DNA of 64,000 nucleotides, from positions 221,816 through 285,815 of the forward strand of contig KZ111171.1 of NCBI GenBank assembly GCA_002077045.2, given 5' to 3'. The first letter of the stretch is position 1. Each line of letters begins with the position of its first letter. Under the pieces are notes generated by a model, which was given only the letters and a program-made list of their open reading frames with translations, made no database searches and was not told the DNA's origin. The DNA comes from Rachicladosporium sp. CCFEE 5018. Lineage: Eukaryota > Ascomycota > Dothideomycetes > Cladosporiales > Cladosporiaceae. Of this stretch, positions 21,018 to 31,887 are shown in pieces. Made by a program: the position numbers and the translations under genes.

Positions 21018-22217
21018 ATGAAGTACCCAACAGTTCTGCTCGCGCTCAGCGGAGCAGCTTCAGCAGTCAATCTTTTCGTCAGCTCCTACGCCGGTAACGT
21101 CACATCGCTGAGCCTGACAGAGACCAGCGGCAACTACACTCTCGCGCCGACCTTCTACAACGCAGCTTGCGGACCCAATCCATCGTGGCTCACCATCGAC
21201 GCCAACAGAGGTCTTTTGTTCTGCCAGAACGAGGGACTTACCTCATTGAACGGGTCTCTAAGCTCCTTCACCATCAACCAAGACGGCAGTCTCAATGCCA
21301 TCAAGAACCAGACAGTCATCTCCGGCCCAGTGCATGGCACAATATATGGCAATCCTGCTGGCCGTCGAGCAATCGCTCTCGCCCACTACACCGGCTCAGC
21401 GGTCACGACGTGGTACCTGAACGGTGGCGGACAGTTCTCAGCCTCGCAGTCCTTCCCCTTCACCCTCTCAGCGCCAGGCACAGTGCCCGACCGCCAAGAC
21501 GCTCCGCACGAGCACGAGACGATCCTTGACCCAACAGGCCAGTACATCGTCGTCCCGGATCTCGGCGCAGATCTCGTCCGTATCTTCTCAATCAACCCGA
21601 CGACACTTATTCTCACCGAGAAGACCTCTCTCAAAGCTCCCGCTGGCTCAGGACCCCGCCATGGAGTCTTCTATAACCCCTCTGGCATCCCAGGCGGAAC
21701 GACCTACTTCCACCTCGCCACCGAACTCACCAGCGCGATCCTCAGCTACAGCGTGACCTACCAACCTTCGTCAGGCGAGCTGAACTTCACTCTTCTCTCG
21801 CAGACACCCACCCTTGGCCTGCTGAACCATGAGCGTATCAACGCGCCCGCTGGCGTGGTAGTGTCGCCTGACAACCGCTTTCTAATCGTCAGCAACAGGA
21901 ACAGCACACTGTTCTCTCTGCCGAACGCGACAGGTGGCTCGCCGATACCGTCCGACTCTCTCACGACGTTCGCGCTTCAGCCCAACGGCGCATTAGTGTT
22001 CACGCAGATCTGGCCGAGTGGCGGCTTGTACCCTCGGCAGTTCAGCTTGAGCCCGTCAGGTGGTTTCGTAGCTGTGGGCAATCAGCTGAGCGGCAACGTT
22101 GCGATCTTGAAGCGTGATGTGGCTTCAGGGTTGATCGGTGAGCCTATCGCCAGGGTGCCAATCGCGGGCAACGTGACCTGTGTAGTGTGGGATCAGGAAG
22201 GGCAGCTTAGCGGGTAG
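21018..22217 (+). CDS. secreted lactonase-type seven-bladed beta-propeller protein
   Basis: The start at 21018 gives a signal peptide (MKYPTVLLALSGAASA) and a 399-residue product; an upstream in-frame ATG at 20973 would bury it. Repeated beta-propeller blades are visible (SWLTIDANRGLLFCQNE, HEHETILDPTGQYIVVPDLG, GPRHGVFYNPSG, RINAPAGVVVSPDNRFLIVS, PRQFSLSPSGGFVAVGNQ). The PDLGADLVRIF strand and HExxxxDPTG loop are typical of the 6-phosphogluconolactonase / carboxy-cis,cis-muconate cyclase fold. Many N-x-S/T sites fit secretion. The substrate is unknown; secreted fungal members may act on sugar or aromatic lactones. Confidence 0.82.
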   Translation: MKYPTVLLALSGAASAVNLFVSSYAGNVTSLSLTETSGNYTLAPTFYNAACGPNPSWLTIDANRGLLFCQNEGLTSLNGSLSSFTINQDGSLNAIKNQTVISGPVHGTIYGNPAGRRAIALAHYTGSAVTTWYLNGGGQFSASQSFPFTLSAPGTVPDRQDAPHEHETILDPTGQYIVVPDLGADLVRIFSINPTTLILTEKTSLKAPAGSGPRHGVFYNPSGIPGGTTYFHLATELTSAILSYSVTYQPSSGELNFTLLSQTPTLGLLNHERINAPAGVVVSPDNRFLIVSNRNSTLFSLPNATGGSPIPSDSLTTFALQPNGALVFTQIWPSGGLYPRQFSLSPSGGFVAVGNQLSGNVAILKRDVASGLIGEPIARVPIAGNVTCVVWDQEGQLSG

Positions 22218-22962
22218 AGTTGTCATGATGGGCACTGTGCAGCTCCTACGTTCGATGACTGATTTGTGAGCATCTAGCCACAAGTTGGTCGACGGCCAAG
22301 ATGTCTCTTGGAAATACCGACCGCAGGCGATGTTGGTGGGCTTCTAGTCGGGATGCCCGGTACTCTAGAATGCAGGAGGTATAGACTACGCATTACATTT
22401 GTAAATGACTGTCATACATTAGAAAATCGTTGCAAAGCCCTGTGTGTCCAACAAACGCGTGGGTTGAATCAGCATATGGACATTGTGCTATACCGGACCA
22501 GATCGGACGATGTGGAGGTCATTGCCGGGGAACCTTGAGACACGTCCTGATACCTTTCAACCTTCAGAATGTATCACTAGTTCATCTACGTATCTCACCG
22601 ACCGGCCATTCGCCAAGCTTACAAAGGCTTGAAGATGATCGGCACATCAGCAAATCATCATGACTTGCAGCGGCCACTGTGCATTAGCTGCGGCCAAGAG
22701 GATAAGGTATAGGCAGGTACTAGATAAGGTCATTGAACAACGTCTCTTCTACCCTTTTCCGCTATTTTCCCGTTGCCATTCCATACTGTCCTGATCAGTG
22801 ATACCATTTGAGACTTAGTGAGCTGGAAGCCGATAAACTCACTTACACCGAGCTGAGCTGACGATAGGCTATTACTTCCGAAGCTGAGAACGAAGCATTC
22901 AGTGATAACGACGACGGGACCTCGAGTACTACTCCACTGTTCCGGCCGCATTCCACATCACC
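22218..22962. other. spacer, no gene seen
   Basis: Holds the lactonase 3' flank and the DCG1-like promoter. No convincing frame or RNA gene. Confidence 0.5.
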
Positions 22963-23727
22963 ATGGCCGACACCAAGCCCAAAATCCGCATCCTCATCGC
23001 CAACCCCAACGCCACCTCCTCCATGACAGACAGCTGCCTCAAACTCGTCACTCCAACTCTTCCCCCAGACGTCTCAGTCCACGGCTTCACCTCCCCTCAT
23101 CCAGGTCCAACAGCCATAGAAGGCGCCGTCGACAACGTGCTCTCCTCCGCCGCAGCATTCCGCGCCTTACTTCCCCTACAAGCAAAGGAGCACTACGACG
23201 CAATCCTAGTGGCGTGCTATAGCAGCCACGCTCTGATCCCGATGCTCCGAGAAGAACTCGACATACCCATCATCGGAATCATGGAAGCAAGTCTCTTCTA
23301 CGCCCGAACGCTCGGCGCCCGCATAGGCGTAGTCTCCACTAGCTCCCGCTCCGCTATAGCCCACCGCGACAGCTTCGCCGCCTACGGTTTCACATCCTCC
23401 CTCGCCGGCCTCCGGTCCTGCGATCTCGCCGTGCTAGACCTGGAACGTCTCCCTAGACAACAAGTCCTAGACCGCATGAAGACGGTAGCGAAGGAGCTCG
23501 TGGAGCTTGATGGCGCGGACGTGCTTACATTGGGGTGTGCGGGCATGACTGATATGCAGGCTGCGGTGCAGGAGGCTGTTGGGGCGGAGGTGCAGGTTGT
23601 GGATGGGGTTGTGGCGGGGGTGCAGCATTTGATTGGAGTTGTGAGGATGGGTGGACGGACGGCGAAGAGGGGGCTGTGGAGGAGCAGTCGGGCCGGGAGG
23701 GAGGCGAGGGGCCAGGGGTATGTCTGA
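22963..23727 (+). CDS. Asp/Glu/hydantoin racemase family protein, DCG1-like
   Basis: The 254-residue single-exon protein begins ILIANPNATSSMTDSC, the hallmark of Dcg1/hydantoin racemases. The two catalytic cysteines are in VACYSSHALIP (about residue 86) and LGCAGMTDM (about 192), framing a two-lobed racemase fold; PIIGIMEASLFYA and RIGVVSTSSRSA are conserved connecting strands. Yeast DCG1 is controlled by nitrogen regulators (Dal80) next to allantoin genes. The likely substrate is a hydantoin or acidic amino-acid derivative. The C-terminal RRGLWRSSRAGREARG tail is basic and not part of the fold. Confidence 0.82.
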   Translation: MADTKPKIRILIANPNATSSMTDSCLKLVTPTLPPDVSVHGFTSPHPGPTAIEGAVDNVLSSAAAFRALLPLQAKEHYDAILVACYSSHALIPMLREELDIPIIGIMEASLFYARTLGARIGVVSTSSRSAIAHRDSFAAYGFTSSLAGLRSCDLAVLDLERLPRQQVLDRMKTVAKELVELDGADVLTLGCAGMTDMQAAVQEAVGAEVQVVDGVVAGVQHLIGVVRMGGRTAKRGLWRSSRAGREARGQGYV

Positions 23728-23804
23728 GTGTCTATACGGCTTTCCATCCTCTCACTGGAGACTCTCGATGTGGCCCCTACTGCCACTTCCTCCATTCTCT
23801 AGTT

Positions 23805-24531
23805 TCACCCTTCGTTCACGCCCTCGAGATACTTATCCTCCATGTCCGCAAACGCAGACCCGGTCGGCAAATGGCGGAGTGCCGCATCCGCAAGCTCCTC
23901 AACAAACTCTGCCGGATAGTTCGAAGCATGGAAGCTCTATCGATCTCTGGCCGCAAAATATATGTCCACCATCAAAGCGCGGAACTTGGAGCCCGCGACA
24001 GTGCTGTTGTAAACACATTGCACAAATGTCCGTCCCGGGCAATACATCGTCGTCCCAAGACAAGCGTTGCGGAAGCAGATCGTTGCGTGGTTGCGCAGAG
24101 CTGTGTCATCTAGGCGAACCGCGAGCAGGTACACGTCCATGCACTCTGTTGCATGTGCAGGAGAATTGTCGTTGCCAACCTCCAGCTCCCAATCCTCATA
24201 GTATGTCCAGCACACATACGGCGCAAACAGCCCCGGCTTCACATCCTCCAGCTTGCCTGTCTTCTCCTGTCCCTCTGGCGAGCGTGCCGAGCAGGCAGCC
24301 TTGAAAATCTTTGACTTGGCGTAGATGAAATCTTGGTGGACGATGAATGTGCGAGTCGTGTCTTCCTTTCCGACGATGACGCTGATGGCTTTGCGTAGTC
24401 GAATCTGCTGCTGTCAGTAATATCATTTCGTACAACACGGGACAATCCGAGACTCACTCTGTGTACTTGCGCTTTGGTGGTTTATTGACCCCATCAGTGG
24501 TGCGAGCTGGGCTTCTTGGAGGAGACGGCAT
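23805..24531 (-). pseudogene. BTB/POZ gene 1, interrupted by an in-frame stop
   Basis: Exon 1 reads MPSPPRSPARTTDGVNKPPK and RKYTE, then a short intron, then a BTB domain: ISVIVGKEDTTRTFIVHQDF, YAKSKIFKAACSARS, LEDVKPGLFAPYVCWTYYE, VYLLAVRLDDTALRNHATIC. A TAG at 23937 follows AARDR. The same frame then continues for 43 residues (SFHASNYPAEFVEELADAAL ... YLEGVNEG, stop at 23805) with clear similarity to the C-terminus of BTB gene 2, where the position of the stop is tryptophan. TGG to TAG is a single G-to-A change. The protein may still be made as a truncated form. BTB proteins dimerise and often serve as Cullin-3 adaptors. Confidence 0.75.
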
Positions 24532-24779
24532 GGTGTGCAGATTGGTAGGAGGTGATAGTATGTATTGATGGAGAAGTGACGGTTGGTGGAGACGTGATCA
24601 TTGGCATACAAGTGAGTGAAGGTAAGTGGCGTGAGGAGAATGAGCTCCTCTCATATCGGAAGTCGCAGTGAGCTGCTCGAAGGTGAGTGCAAGTCCGACA
24701 GCTCAGGACGGGAAGGCATGATGGACTCACTGGACCGCATCATGGCAAGAACGAGCCTTTGACAAGCCTCATCACTACC

Positions 24780-25492
24780 TTAACACTCCTCTTGATATTT
24801 CTTTCGGCCTTGTCGTATCTCATTGGTAGTAATCTTCACGTTCTGTCTCATGTGTCTCATAGCTTCCATAGCAAGTTGCTGGAAGAAAGAGGGTGGGTAA
24901 TTGTCAGCTTCTTGCTCGAGCCAGCGAGTAGAGACATTCGCGAGGTAGAAGTGCACTACCAGCAGGCGCAACTTCGAGGTCGGCGGTGTCATCTCGAACA
25001 CCTCCCATGTACATTCTTGCTTGGGAACCTTCGACAGCCAGGCGTCCAGAAGGATGTCGGTGGTGCGGTTGCGAGCGGCGACGTCGTCCAGGCTGTCGGC
25101 CAAGACATAGAACTTCACGAGATCCGTCGGATCTGGATACGTCACCTCAATGCTAATCTCATCGTGATACACCGAGTGTAGATACTTTGCGAATACGTTC
25201 GCGTCTTCTCCTGGCAGCTTGATTGATTTGTCGTCGGCTGTCGCCCACCTTTCTGAAGTCGCAGCGTTGAAGAACTTGGAGGTTTTACAGATGGCATCTC
25301 TATGCACCCAAAATATCTTCGGCGCGGAAGGCGCACCCACTCTGACTTCAAGAATATCGGTATAGTCCTGCCTGCATATTGGTTAGCAGTGCACTTCGAC
25401 TAATGCAGCTTTGCATAAGCTTACTCGACGCATTTACGCTTGAGGGGATTGATACTATTGTCCGCACTGGCGGCCGACGGTGAGCTGGCCAT
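24780..25492 (-). CDS. BTB/POZ domain protein 2
   Basis: Exon 1 (MASSPSAASADNSINPLKRK then CVE) and exon 2 join at DYTDILEVRVGAPSAPKIFW. The BTB domain follows: VHRDAICKTSKFFNAATSER, IKLPGEDANVFAKYLHSVYH, and the helical Kelch-linker-like part KFYVLADSLDDVAARNRTTD. The C-terminus ends GRKKYQEEC at 24780. Length is about 225 residues, normal for the short fungal BTB proteins that lack other domains. Gene structure (short charged first exon ending KRK-x-E, intron, BTB exon) is shared with both neighbours, indicating tandem duplication. It appears intact. Function is unknown. Confidence 0.82.
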
Positions 25493-25759
25493 GTTGGCAG
25501 GGCTTGAGAAAAATGTGAGGTAAGCAGTGGCGTGAAAGGCTGAGTGAAGGTGATCGCGAAGATATAAGCAAACTTGATGCAGGCGCAAAACCTTAATGCA
25601 GCTAATGGGACTCAATTACATGACCCGTGCAATGCCAGTGAGACGTGCAGAGGACCCACCAATGCACTTTCGCCCATGCTCCTCAGCAGTGCTTTTAAGA
25701 TTTCATCCTCCATGCCGGTGAGGTAAGGTCTCGCCGTCCGTTGCATTATTGTCAGCTAA

Positions 25760-26576
25760 CAACTTCCGCCTTGTGGTAGAACGCCGCCGCGCTCTCACGA
25801 GCATCACTCATAGCCCGTGACAGCGCATTCCATTTTCCGATGTACCTCAAACCTGCTCCACGTCTTCCTGGAGACCGCTCTTCAGCTTTTGATGCCCTGG
25901 AGGTGATTCTTGGTCGTTTTACAAAGCACTCAGACCGCGGCACCAGCCAGAAAATCTGGTGGAAGATATGTCGCCTGTTGTACTGGCCAAGTCCTGTTCG
26001 TACACGTTACAAACCTTTCCTCAAGCAATAGGGGGCGGGGGGGGTTTTGACGAGGACGCCGCCCCCCGATCGATGACCAGAACATTGTGCAGGCTCGGCA
26101 GATTGGATTGCCACAGGTCGAAAAGGATGCTCATCACGGCATTGCGAGCCAGTATGTCTCCCAGTCGATCGGCTAGCAGGTGCAGGGTACACCTCCATAC
26201 CAGTCACCGTCTAATCAGGCGGAAGATTCTCTTGAAGTAGACGCAGTGAACATATGTCGCGGGAGATTTTACCATCCACGTCCGTAAGCCTAATCATTGT
26301 CTGCTGGCCCTCCATCCAGCTCTCCGTAGCAGCTGCGGCCAGGAACTTGCTCTTCTTGTAAATTACGTCTCTATGCGCTTTGAAGATCCTCGGCGCCGAC
26401 GGATCGCCCACTTTCACTTTGAGCAAGTCGCCTTAGTCGACTCTACGTAGGAGATCAGCTAAGTAGGCGCAATGTTTCCTGATGACTGACTCAATCCATT
26501 TGCGCTTGAGAGGATTCACGTTCATTTCGTCCCGCGATGAAGAGCGCGACACGTCAAGGTCGTCACCGATGTCCAT
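25760..26576 (-). pseudogene. BTB/POZ gene 3, decayed
   Basis: Exon 1 (MDIGDDLDVSRSSSRDEMNV then NPLKRKWIE) parallels BTB genes 1 and 2. The second exon has VD-stop-GDLLKVKVGDPSAPRIFK, then HRDVIYKKSKFLAAAATESW, then a frameshift near 26250 into CSLRLLQENLPPD and a stop. In other frames the continuation is still legible: LHLLADRLGDILARNAVMSI, LFDLWQSNLPSLHN and later TYLPPDFLAGAAV. A 14-base run that is G except for one C sits at about 26031-26044, inside the former coding sequence. At least two stops and one frameshift make it non-functional. Confidence 0.75.
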
Positions 26577-27259
26577 AGTAGTGGCTGTAGGTACTGGCGA
26601 ATCCCACTCGAGGTCGCAGTGTTGCTTGTGTGTCGGTTCTCAGGCCGACCGTGAGAGTGGCAGTCTGCTACAGAAGGCGCGATACGAGCGTGGACGAGTC
26701 AAGCACAACCGTGAGCGGAGGAGAATGCACTTGAACTACCAGATACAGACGTAAGTGGTGATCCAGCATCATCGTACCTGAACATTCAAATCAGACTGGC
26801 ATGCACTCTCGCACTCATCAGAGACAATTGCACCGGGTCTGATGAGCAGAGACGACGTGAAATCATCCTGAAGCGAGCTGGGCCATGTGGTGGAAGGCCT
26901 CTGTATTCCTCGACGCGGGTTCCACGAGCAACGCGTGATGGCTGGCGCCAGCATGCACCAACGTCGCCAGTGAGGCGGTCAGGATCTCCACGAGAGGCTC
27001 ACGCTATGGTTGCGGCGAATTCATACCACGCGAGGTGTGCAATGGTGAAAGAAGGAATATCAAAGTCATCTTGGTCATTACATGTATGGTGAATGCGAGC
27101 TCGGAAAGCGAGAGCGGTGACATCCCGATGCAGACGTCATGACAAGACAACTACAGTTGTCGCACGCGCCAGTTCTAGACTGTGCCGCTCCACCCTCCTA
27201 GGATTCCTATTTGCCTCTTAGGTCCTGGAGTCTCTGTGGCGGCGTTGTTGGCGGATTTG
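26577..27259. other. spacer, no gene seen
   Basis: Separates the BTB cluster from the ABC1-kinase gene (divergent). No recognisable gene. Confidence 0.5.
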
Positions 27260-29378
27260 ATGTTTCGCCTCGTCCCTGCGCCGTCATGTCGACGACTCGC
27301 AAGCAAGACCCTCGCCAATCCATCTGCTTTCGCTCGAGACCTCACGCGACATAACATCCACAGGGCAACATTGAGCACGCGATCGCAGACCAATCATAGC
27401 CAAGCGAGTTCAGCACGACGACTTACCCTGCCTCTCACCCTCCGCCGCCTCCAATCGCAATTTCAACCTCTCCGCCCACCAACAATCGCCGAACTAGGCA
27501 AACCCGCCACAGCCAAAACCTATCGCCGTTCGCGAAAATGGCTCCGCCGACTTATCCGCACAGCCCTGGTCGTAGGCGCAGTGTTGGCAGCGGACCAATG
27601 TTTCTACGATGCCTGCCTCTCGCGCACCTTCCGGACCTTCGCCAACGGTCTCTTCGTAGCGGTAGATTATAAGATAAACTTCCGCCCCGATCCCTGGATA
27701 GGCGACAGCGTCGAGGACTTGCATCGCCGAAGTGCGACTCGGCTGTTCGAGTTGCTGCGGAATAATGGCGGACTGTATCTCAAGATCGGGCAGGCGATTG
27801 CGATGCAGTCTGCCATCTTGCCGCTGGAGTTCCAGAAGATGTTCGCGAGGATGTTTGACGATGCTACGCAGAATAGCTGGAAGGAGGTGGAGCAGGTGAT
27901 AAAGGAGGACTTTGGGAAGACGCCCGAGGAGGTGTTCGGGATCAGTTTCGATGGGGACCCAAGCAAGGGTGTAATGGAGAGGACGGCACGAGCGAGCGCG
28001 AGTGTCGCGCAGGTTCATTGGGCACGACTGGCGGATGGGAGAGAAGTGGCGATCAAGATACAGAAGCGAGAGATTGCACGGCAAGTTGAGTGGGATCTGT
28101 GGGCGTTCAAGGTCGTGACGAAGATTTACACGTGGTACTTCGACCTGCCACTGTACAGTCTAGTGCCGTATATCTCTGATCGGCTAATGCTGGAGACGGA
28201 CTTCCAGAACGAGGCGCGCAACGGCGAGAAGATGCGGAATCTCATACAGAACGAGCCCAGACTGAAGGATAGGGTGTACATCCCCGAGGCATATCCCAGC
28301 CTGAGCAGCAAGCGTGTGATGACCGCTGAGTGGATCGAGGGCATCCGACTCTGGGACAAGGAGGGCATCAACAACACATGGCGAGGTGGCTACGGCAAAG
28401 GCTCGCCCGGCGCAGGAGGCGTACAGCTGGACGCTCCTCCTGCACACGTCGTTGCAAACATCTCAAAGAAGCAGCCGGACGACGAGAAGCTCAAGCCTGA
28501 ACGAGACGCGTGGCGCGGCCCAGCCAAGAAAGGCGGACTTGGCCTCCCTCTCAAACCCGTAATGCAAACGATGGTCGATCTCTTCTCTGCCCAAATGTTC
28601 CTCTGGGGTCTGGTGCACTGTGATCCGCATCCAGGAAACATTTTCATCCGGCGGCTGCCATCCGGTAAGCCAGAGCTAGTACTCATAGACCACGGCCTAT
28701 ACATCAGCATGGACCCCAAGTTCCGTTTGGAGTACGCGCTCTTCTGGCGGAGTCTCATGACGTTTGACAATAAGACCATCGCTAAAGTGACGCAAGAATG
28801 GGGCATCAATGCGCCGGATATCTTTGCCAGCGCGACGTTGATGCGACCGTATGAGGGAGGGGATGGAAAGACTTTAGCTGAGATCAGGGCTATGAGTAAG
28901 AAGGAGCAGAAGGTGCGGCAGTTTGAGATGCAGCAGAAGATGCGGGCTGGCGTTCGCGACATCCTCTCCAACCAAGACAAGTTCCCGCAAGAGCTTATCT
29001 TCATTGGGCGGAATCTGAGGATCGTGCAGGGAAATAATCAGTTCCTGGGAAGTCCTGTGAATCGTGTGAAGATCACTGGGACATGGGCGAGTCGAGCTCT
29101 CGCAGAGAACCGGGAAGCCTCGCTCAGCCAACGATGGAAGGAGTACGGAAAGCATTTGTTGTTCAGGACTGTACTAATCAGCACTGACTTCGTGTTCTAC
29201 TGGGCCAAGATCAGACAATGGCTGGGTGTAGGGAAGGGTATGGATGACGATATTGAGGAGAGCATGCGGAAGATGGCTGAAGGGTGAGTTTTGCTCGTGT
29301 GATCTCGGTGAGAATGCGATGTACTGACTTCTTCACAGAATGGGCGTTGAGCTGCAACACGGCGTTTTCGAAGGGTGA
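27260..29378 (+). CDS. MCP2: ABC1/ADCK-family mitochondrial protein (MCP2/CQD2-like)
   Basis: Starting at ATG 27260 the protein (about 685 residues) has an Arg-rich mitochondrial presequence (MFRLVPAPSCRRLASKTLAN) and a membrane segment (LIRTALVVGAVLAADQCFYD). The ABC1 atypical-kinase core follows: KxGQ motif LYLKIGQAIAMQ, Ala-rich loop ASASVAQVH, nucleotide lysine VAIKIQK, catalytic HCDPHPGNIFI and metal-binding LIDHGLY. The last codons lie in a second exon after an intron at 29287 (ends GMGVELQHGVFEG, TGA at 29376-29378). Sequence before the core fits yeast Mcp2/Cqd2, an inner-membrane protein affecting lipid homeostasis and coenzyme Q distribution. An insert of about 60 residues (GYGKGSPGAGG ... 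KKGGLGLPLK) separates the N and C lobes. Confidence 0.85.
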
Positions 29379-30251
29379 AATGCGCTAAAATTGCATAGAG
29401 GTAGAGCAAAGACTTGTATATATAGACCTCAAGATACCCTGTCTATAGACGCTTCCGAAGCACGTACGTTGCTCAGTTGCATTTGAGGAAGGAGCGACCT
29501 GGCGAAGCTTGTCTCGGCCTCACCTCTTCCTAGCATCACCAACCAATCTCATGCCGATTGAAACCTCGTGGTGTGTTTCGCATCGGAACACTTTGGTTAT
29601 AATCAGCAATTCTGCAGGTCTCCCCATCCAGTAATGGCAGGCGGTTCTTTGGTCTAGTGGTATGATACTCGCTTAGGGTTCAACCTTAAGCCAAATTGCG
29701 AGTGGCCCCGGGTTCGACTCCCGGAAGAGTGAGTTTAAACCCACATAGCTTCCTTGTGCCCACGCAGCGGCTAACAACCCAATCAGACCCGTCAATCAGC
29801 AACAATGGTTATCTTTTTCGACTCTTGGTGTTTCGAAGTGTTGTCAGGATTTTGTCGCGGAGCGAGGCATGCTTTTGGTCTGCGTGTGGAACGATCAGTC
29901 TCTAGGTTCTAAGATGTCTGACAAAAGAGCCGGAAATTATGCTATGGCTTCAAAACTGGTGTATACAAATCATGTGCTCGAAGTATACAAAGCCGGAAGA
30001 TCTCAAGCACCTCGTTGGAGAGCTGCTAGCCCGTTTTCAAAGGAGCTCTCTCTGCAAGGCTGCTAAGAAGCTGGCGACTTCCCTTTCTCCGTTCGTGTTC
30101 AATGCACCTCCCCGTTCCCCAACGCCACGCATGCAGAATATAACGCAAATTCAAGTCGGGAGTGTTCGAGTATCCTTGATAGCCAAGCCATACCACAGCG
30201 CAGAGCAACAAGCAAGGGCAGAGGGTTCACTCGTCAGGTCTGTAAGCTGCT
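29379..30251. other. spacer containing tRNA-Pro
   Basis: Apart from the tRNA at 29643-29732 no gene is recognised. The right part is the 3' flank of RHO3. Confidence 0.5.
29643..29732 (+). tRNA. tRNA-Pro (AGG) with 18-base intron
   Basis: The internal promoter A box TGGTCTAGTGG and B box GGTTCGACTCC are present. Anticodon stem CTCGC/GCGAG encloses TTAGGG, giving anticodon AGG. An 18-base intron after position 37 includes CCTTAAG, able to pair with the anticodon region as usual for archaeal/eukaryal tRNA introns. The T stem CCGGG/CCCGG is perfect. The acceptor stem is weak: GGTTCTT against AAGAGTG gives four Watson-Crick pairs, two G-T wobbles and a G1-G72 mismatch, where AAGAACC would pair fully. 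It may be functional or a recently degenerating copy. No strong T-run terminator lies immediately downstream. Confidence 0.75.
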
Positions 30252-31063
30252 CTACATGACTGAGCAGCACCCAGCGTCCTTGTCGCCCTTGACATTCTTG
30301 ACCGTGAGTGCCACCCGTGCGGCTTCCGTGAATGCCTCGTTCACGCCCCGGTTTTTCATTGCTGAGCATTCTGTCAAACTCAGTCAGTACAGTTCCCAGA
30401 AGCTCCTGTACTGGACAGCCCAACATACCAAGATACCTCAACGCCTTCACCCTCTCCGCAACCGCCAACCCCGCCTTGTAATCAATACACGGCTTCTTCA
30501 CCTCCGCCCCATCCTCCCGATCATCCTTCTCCTGTTCCCTCAGATCGCACTTCAGCGCCACCAACACCAATTTCACTCCTGGACAGTTCTCAGCAATCTC
30601 GCCTACCCATTTCGATTCGACGTTCTCGAGGCTGTCGGGCGAGTCGACGGAGAAGCACAGCATTATGGCATGGGTGTCATCGTAGCTGAGGGAACGCAGG
30701 CGATCGAATTCTTCTTGCCCTGCTGTATCCCAGAGCGAGAGCTCGACGTGGGTGCTGTCGATGAAGATGTCGTGGACGTAGTTTTCGAAAACGGTGGGTT
30801 CGCTGGTGTGCGATTAGTACGGTGTTCGGAGAATCATCGCTGGGCGCTCTCAGCTGGGCGCTCTTAGCTGGGCTACACTCACTATACTGTCGGGAAATAC
30901 CCTCGCGTGAAGACATTGAGTAGTGATGTCTTGCCGCATGCGCCATCGCCTCTGCGCAATCATTGTCAGCTTCGCCGTCTCGTTGATCGCTCCGCGGGTG
31001 TGTCTAGTCTTACAGCAGCACCAGCTTCCTCTGCACCGTCTTGCTATCACCGCACAACGGCAT
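30252..31063 (-). CDS. RHO3: Rho-type small GTPase Rho3
   Basis: Four exons reconstruct a full Rho GTPase: MPLCGDSKTVQRKLVLL, then the P-loop GDGACGKTSLLNVF with TRGYFPTV, then switch I YEPTVFENYVHDIFID, DTAGQEEFDRLRSLSYDDTH, VALKCDLRE, and after a last intron ECSAMKNRGVNEAFTEAARV. The C-terminus is a CaaX box (CSVM) for prenylation, with an adjacent cysteine (CCSVM). The acidic insert after KCDLRE and the YDDTHAIMLCFSVDSPDS stretch fit fungal Rho3, which directs polarised growth and exocytosis at the plasma membrane. Confidence 0.9.
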
Positions 31064-31887
31064 GTTGAACGTAATCTGTGTTCCACCCCGAAGCGCCGGT
31101 CCTCGTTCTGCGTCCTTCCAACGGTTGCTCAATCCGCCAGCCTCGTCTTGTCGCAATCAATCGTACAGATGCTTGCGGCTAGTCTGGTCGTCTTGATCGC
31201 CTGTGCAATGATTCCGATGGATGGTCTGTTTGAGCTTTTGCGAAATCGAGACAGCAAGGTCGATTGATTGCGACGTGACGACGAAGGTTCTCCGCCTACT
31301 TGTTCTGAAGTGGCCCACTGCGGATCATGCACGGCGCACGCTGCACAGAGTTCGTGGGGAATGGCGGCTGGACTTCTTTGCGGAGCCTTACGGGCCGCGC
31401 TGCTTGAATCTGAACGTTCACTTCAGCCGGTTTTGGGGGCGGGTAGAAGTCTTCCTTGCTCCTTCCTCATCCGGGTTGGTCAAAGTCAGCGAGCCTTACA
31501 GCGCGAAGATGATGAAGTCAAGTGAGATAGGAGGTGGTGATGGAGGTGAGAAAGTACAGATGCATTGACAAGGAGGACAGTTGAAAGACTTGGCAGAGAT
31601 CATTGGGGGCTCAGATCGCTGGGTGGGCTAAAGTTAGTACCGAGGAAGGAACGTGCGCGGCCCGACGAACTGGTGTTCGCCTCGTGCAGGACAGCAACCA
31701 AATGATGCGAGGTACGTGATTAGGTATGTAAGCGCTATGGTTTGTTAGGAAGGGGTGAACATTATGCATTAACGTTGCTACACATGCGACCACAGTACAA
31801 GCTCATGAATTGCGTGCAATGCATAAAATCGGGACCATGGAGCTTTCATGCCTCGCTAAACCTCATTCTGCATAGAGACATCATCTC
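31064..31887. other. spacer RHO3-CWC25
   Basis: RHO3 promoter/leader and CWC25 3' flank. Short frames here lack any recognisable domain. Confidence 0.5.

Noticed and set aside
31221..31568. 115-codon plus-strand frame upstream of RHO3
   Set aside because: No similarity or coding character; lies in the 5' flank of RHO3.
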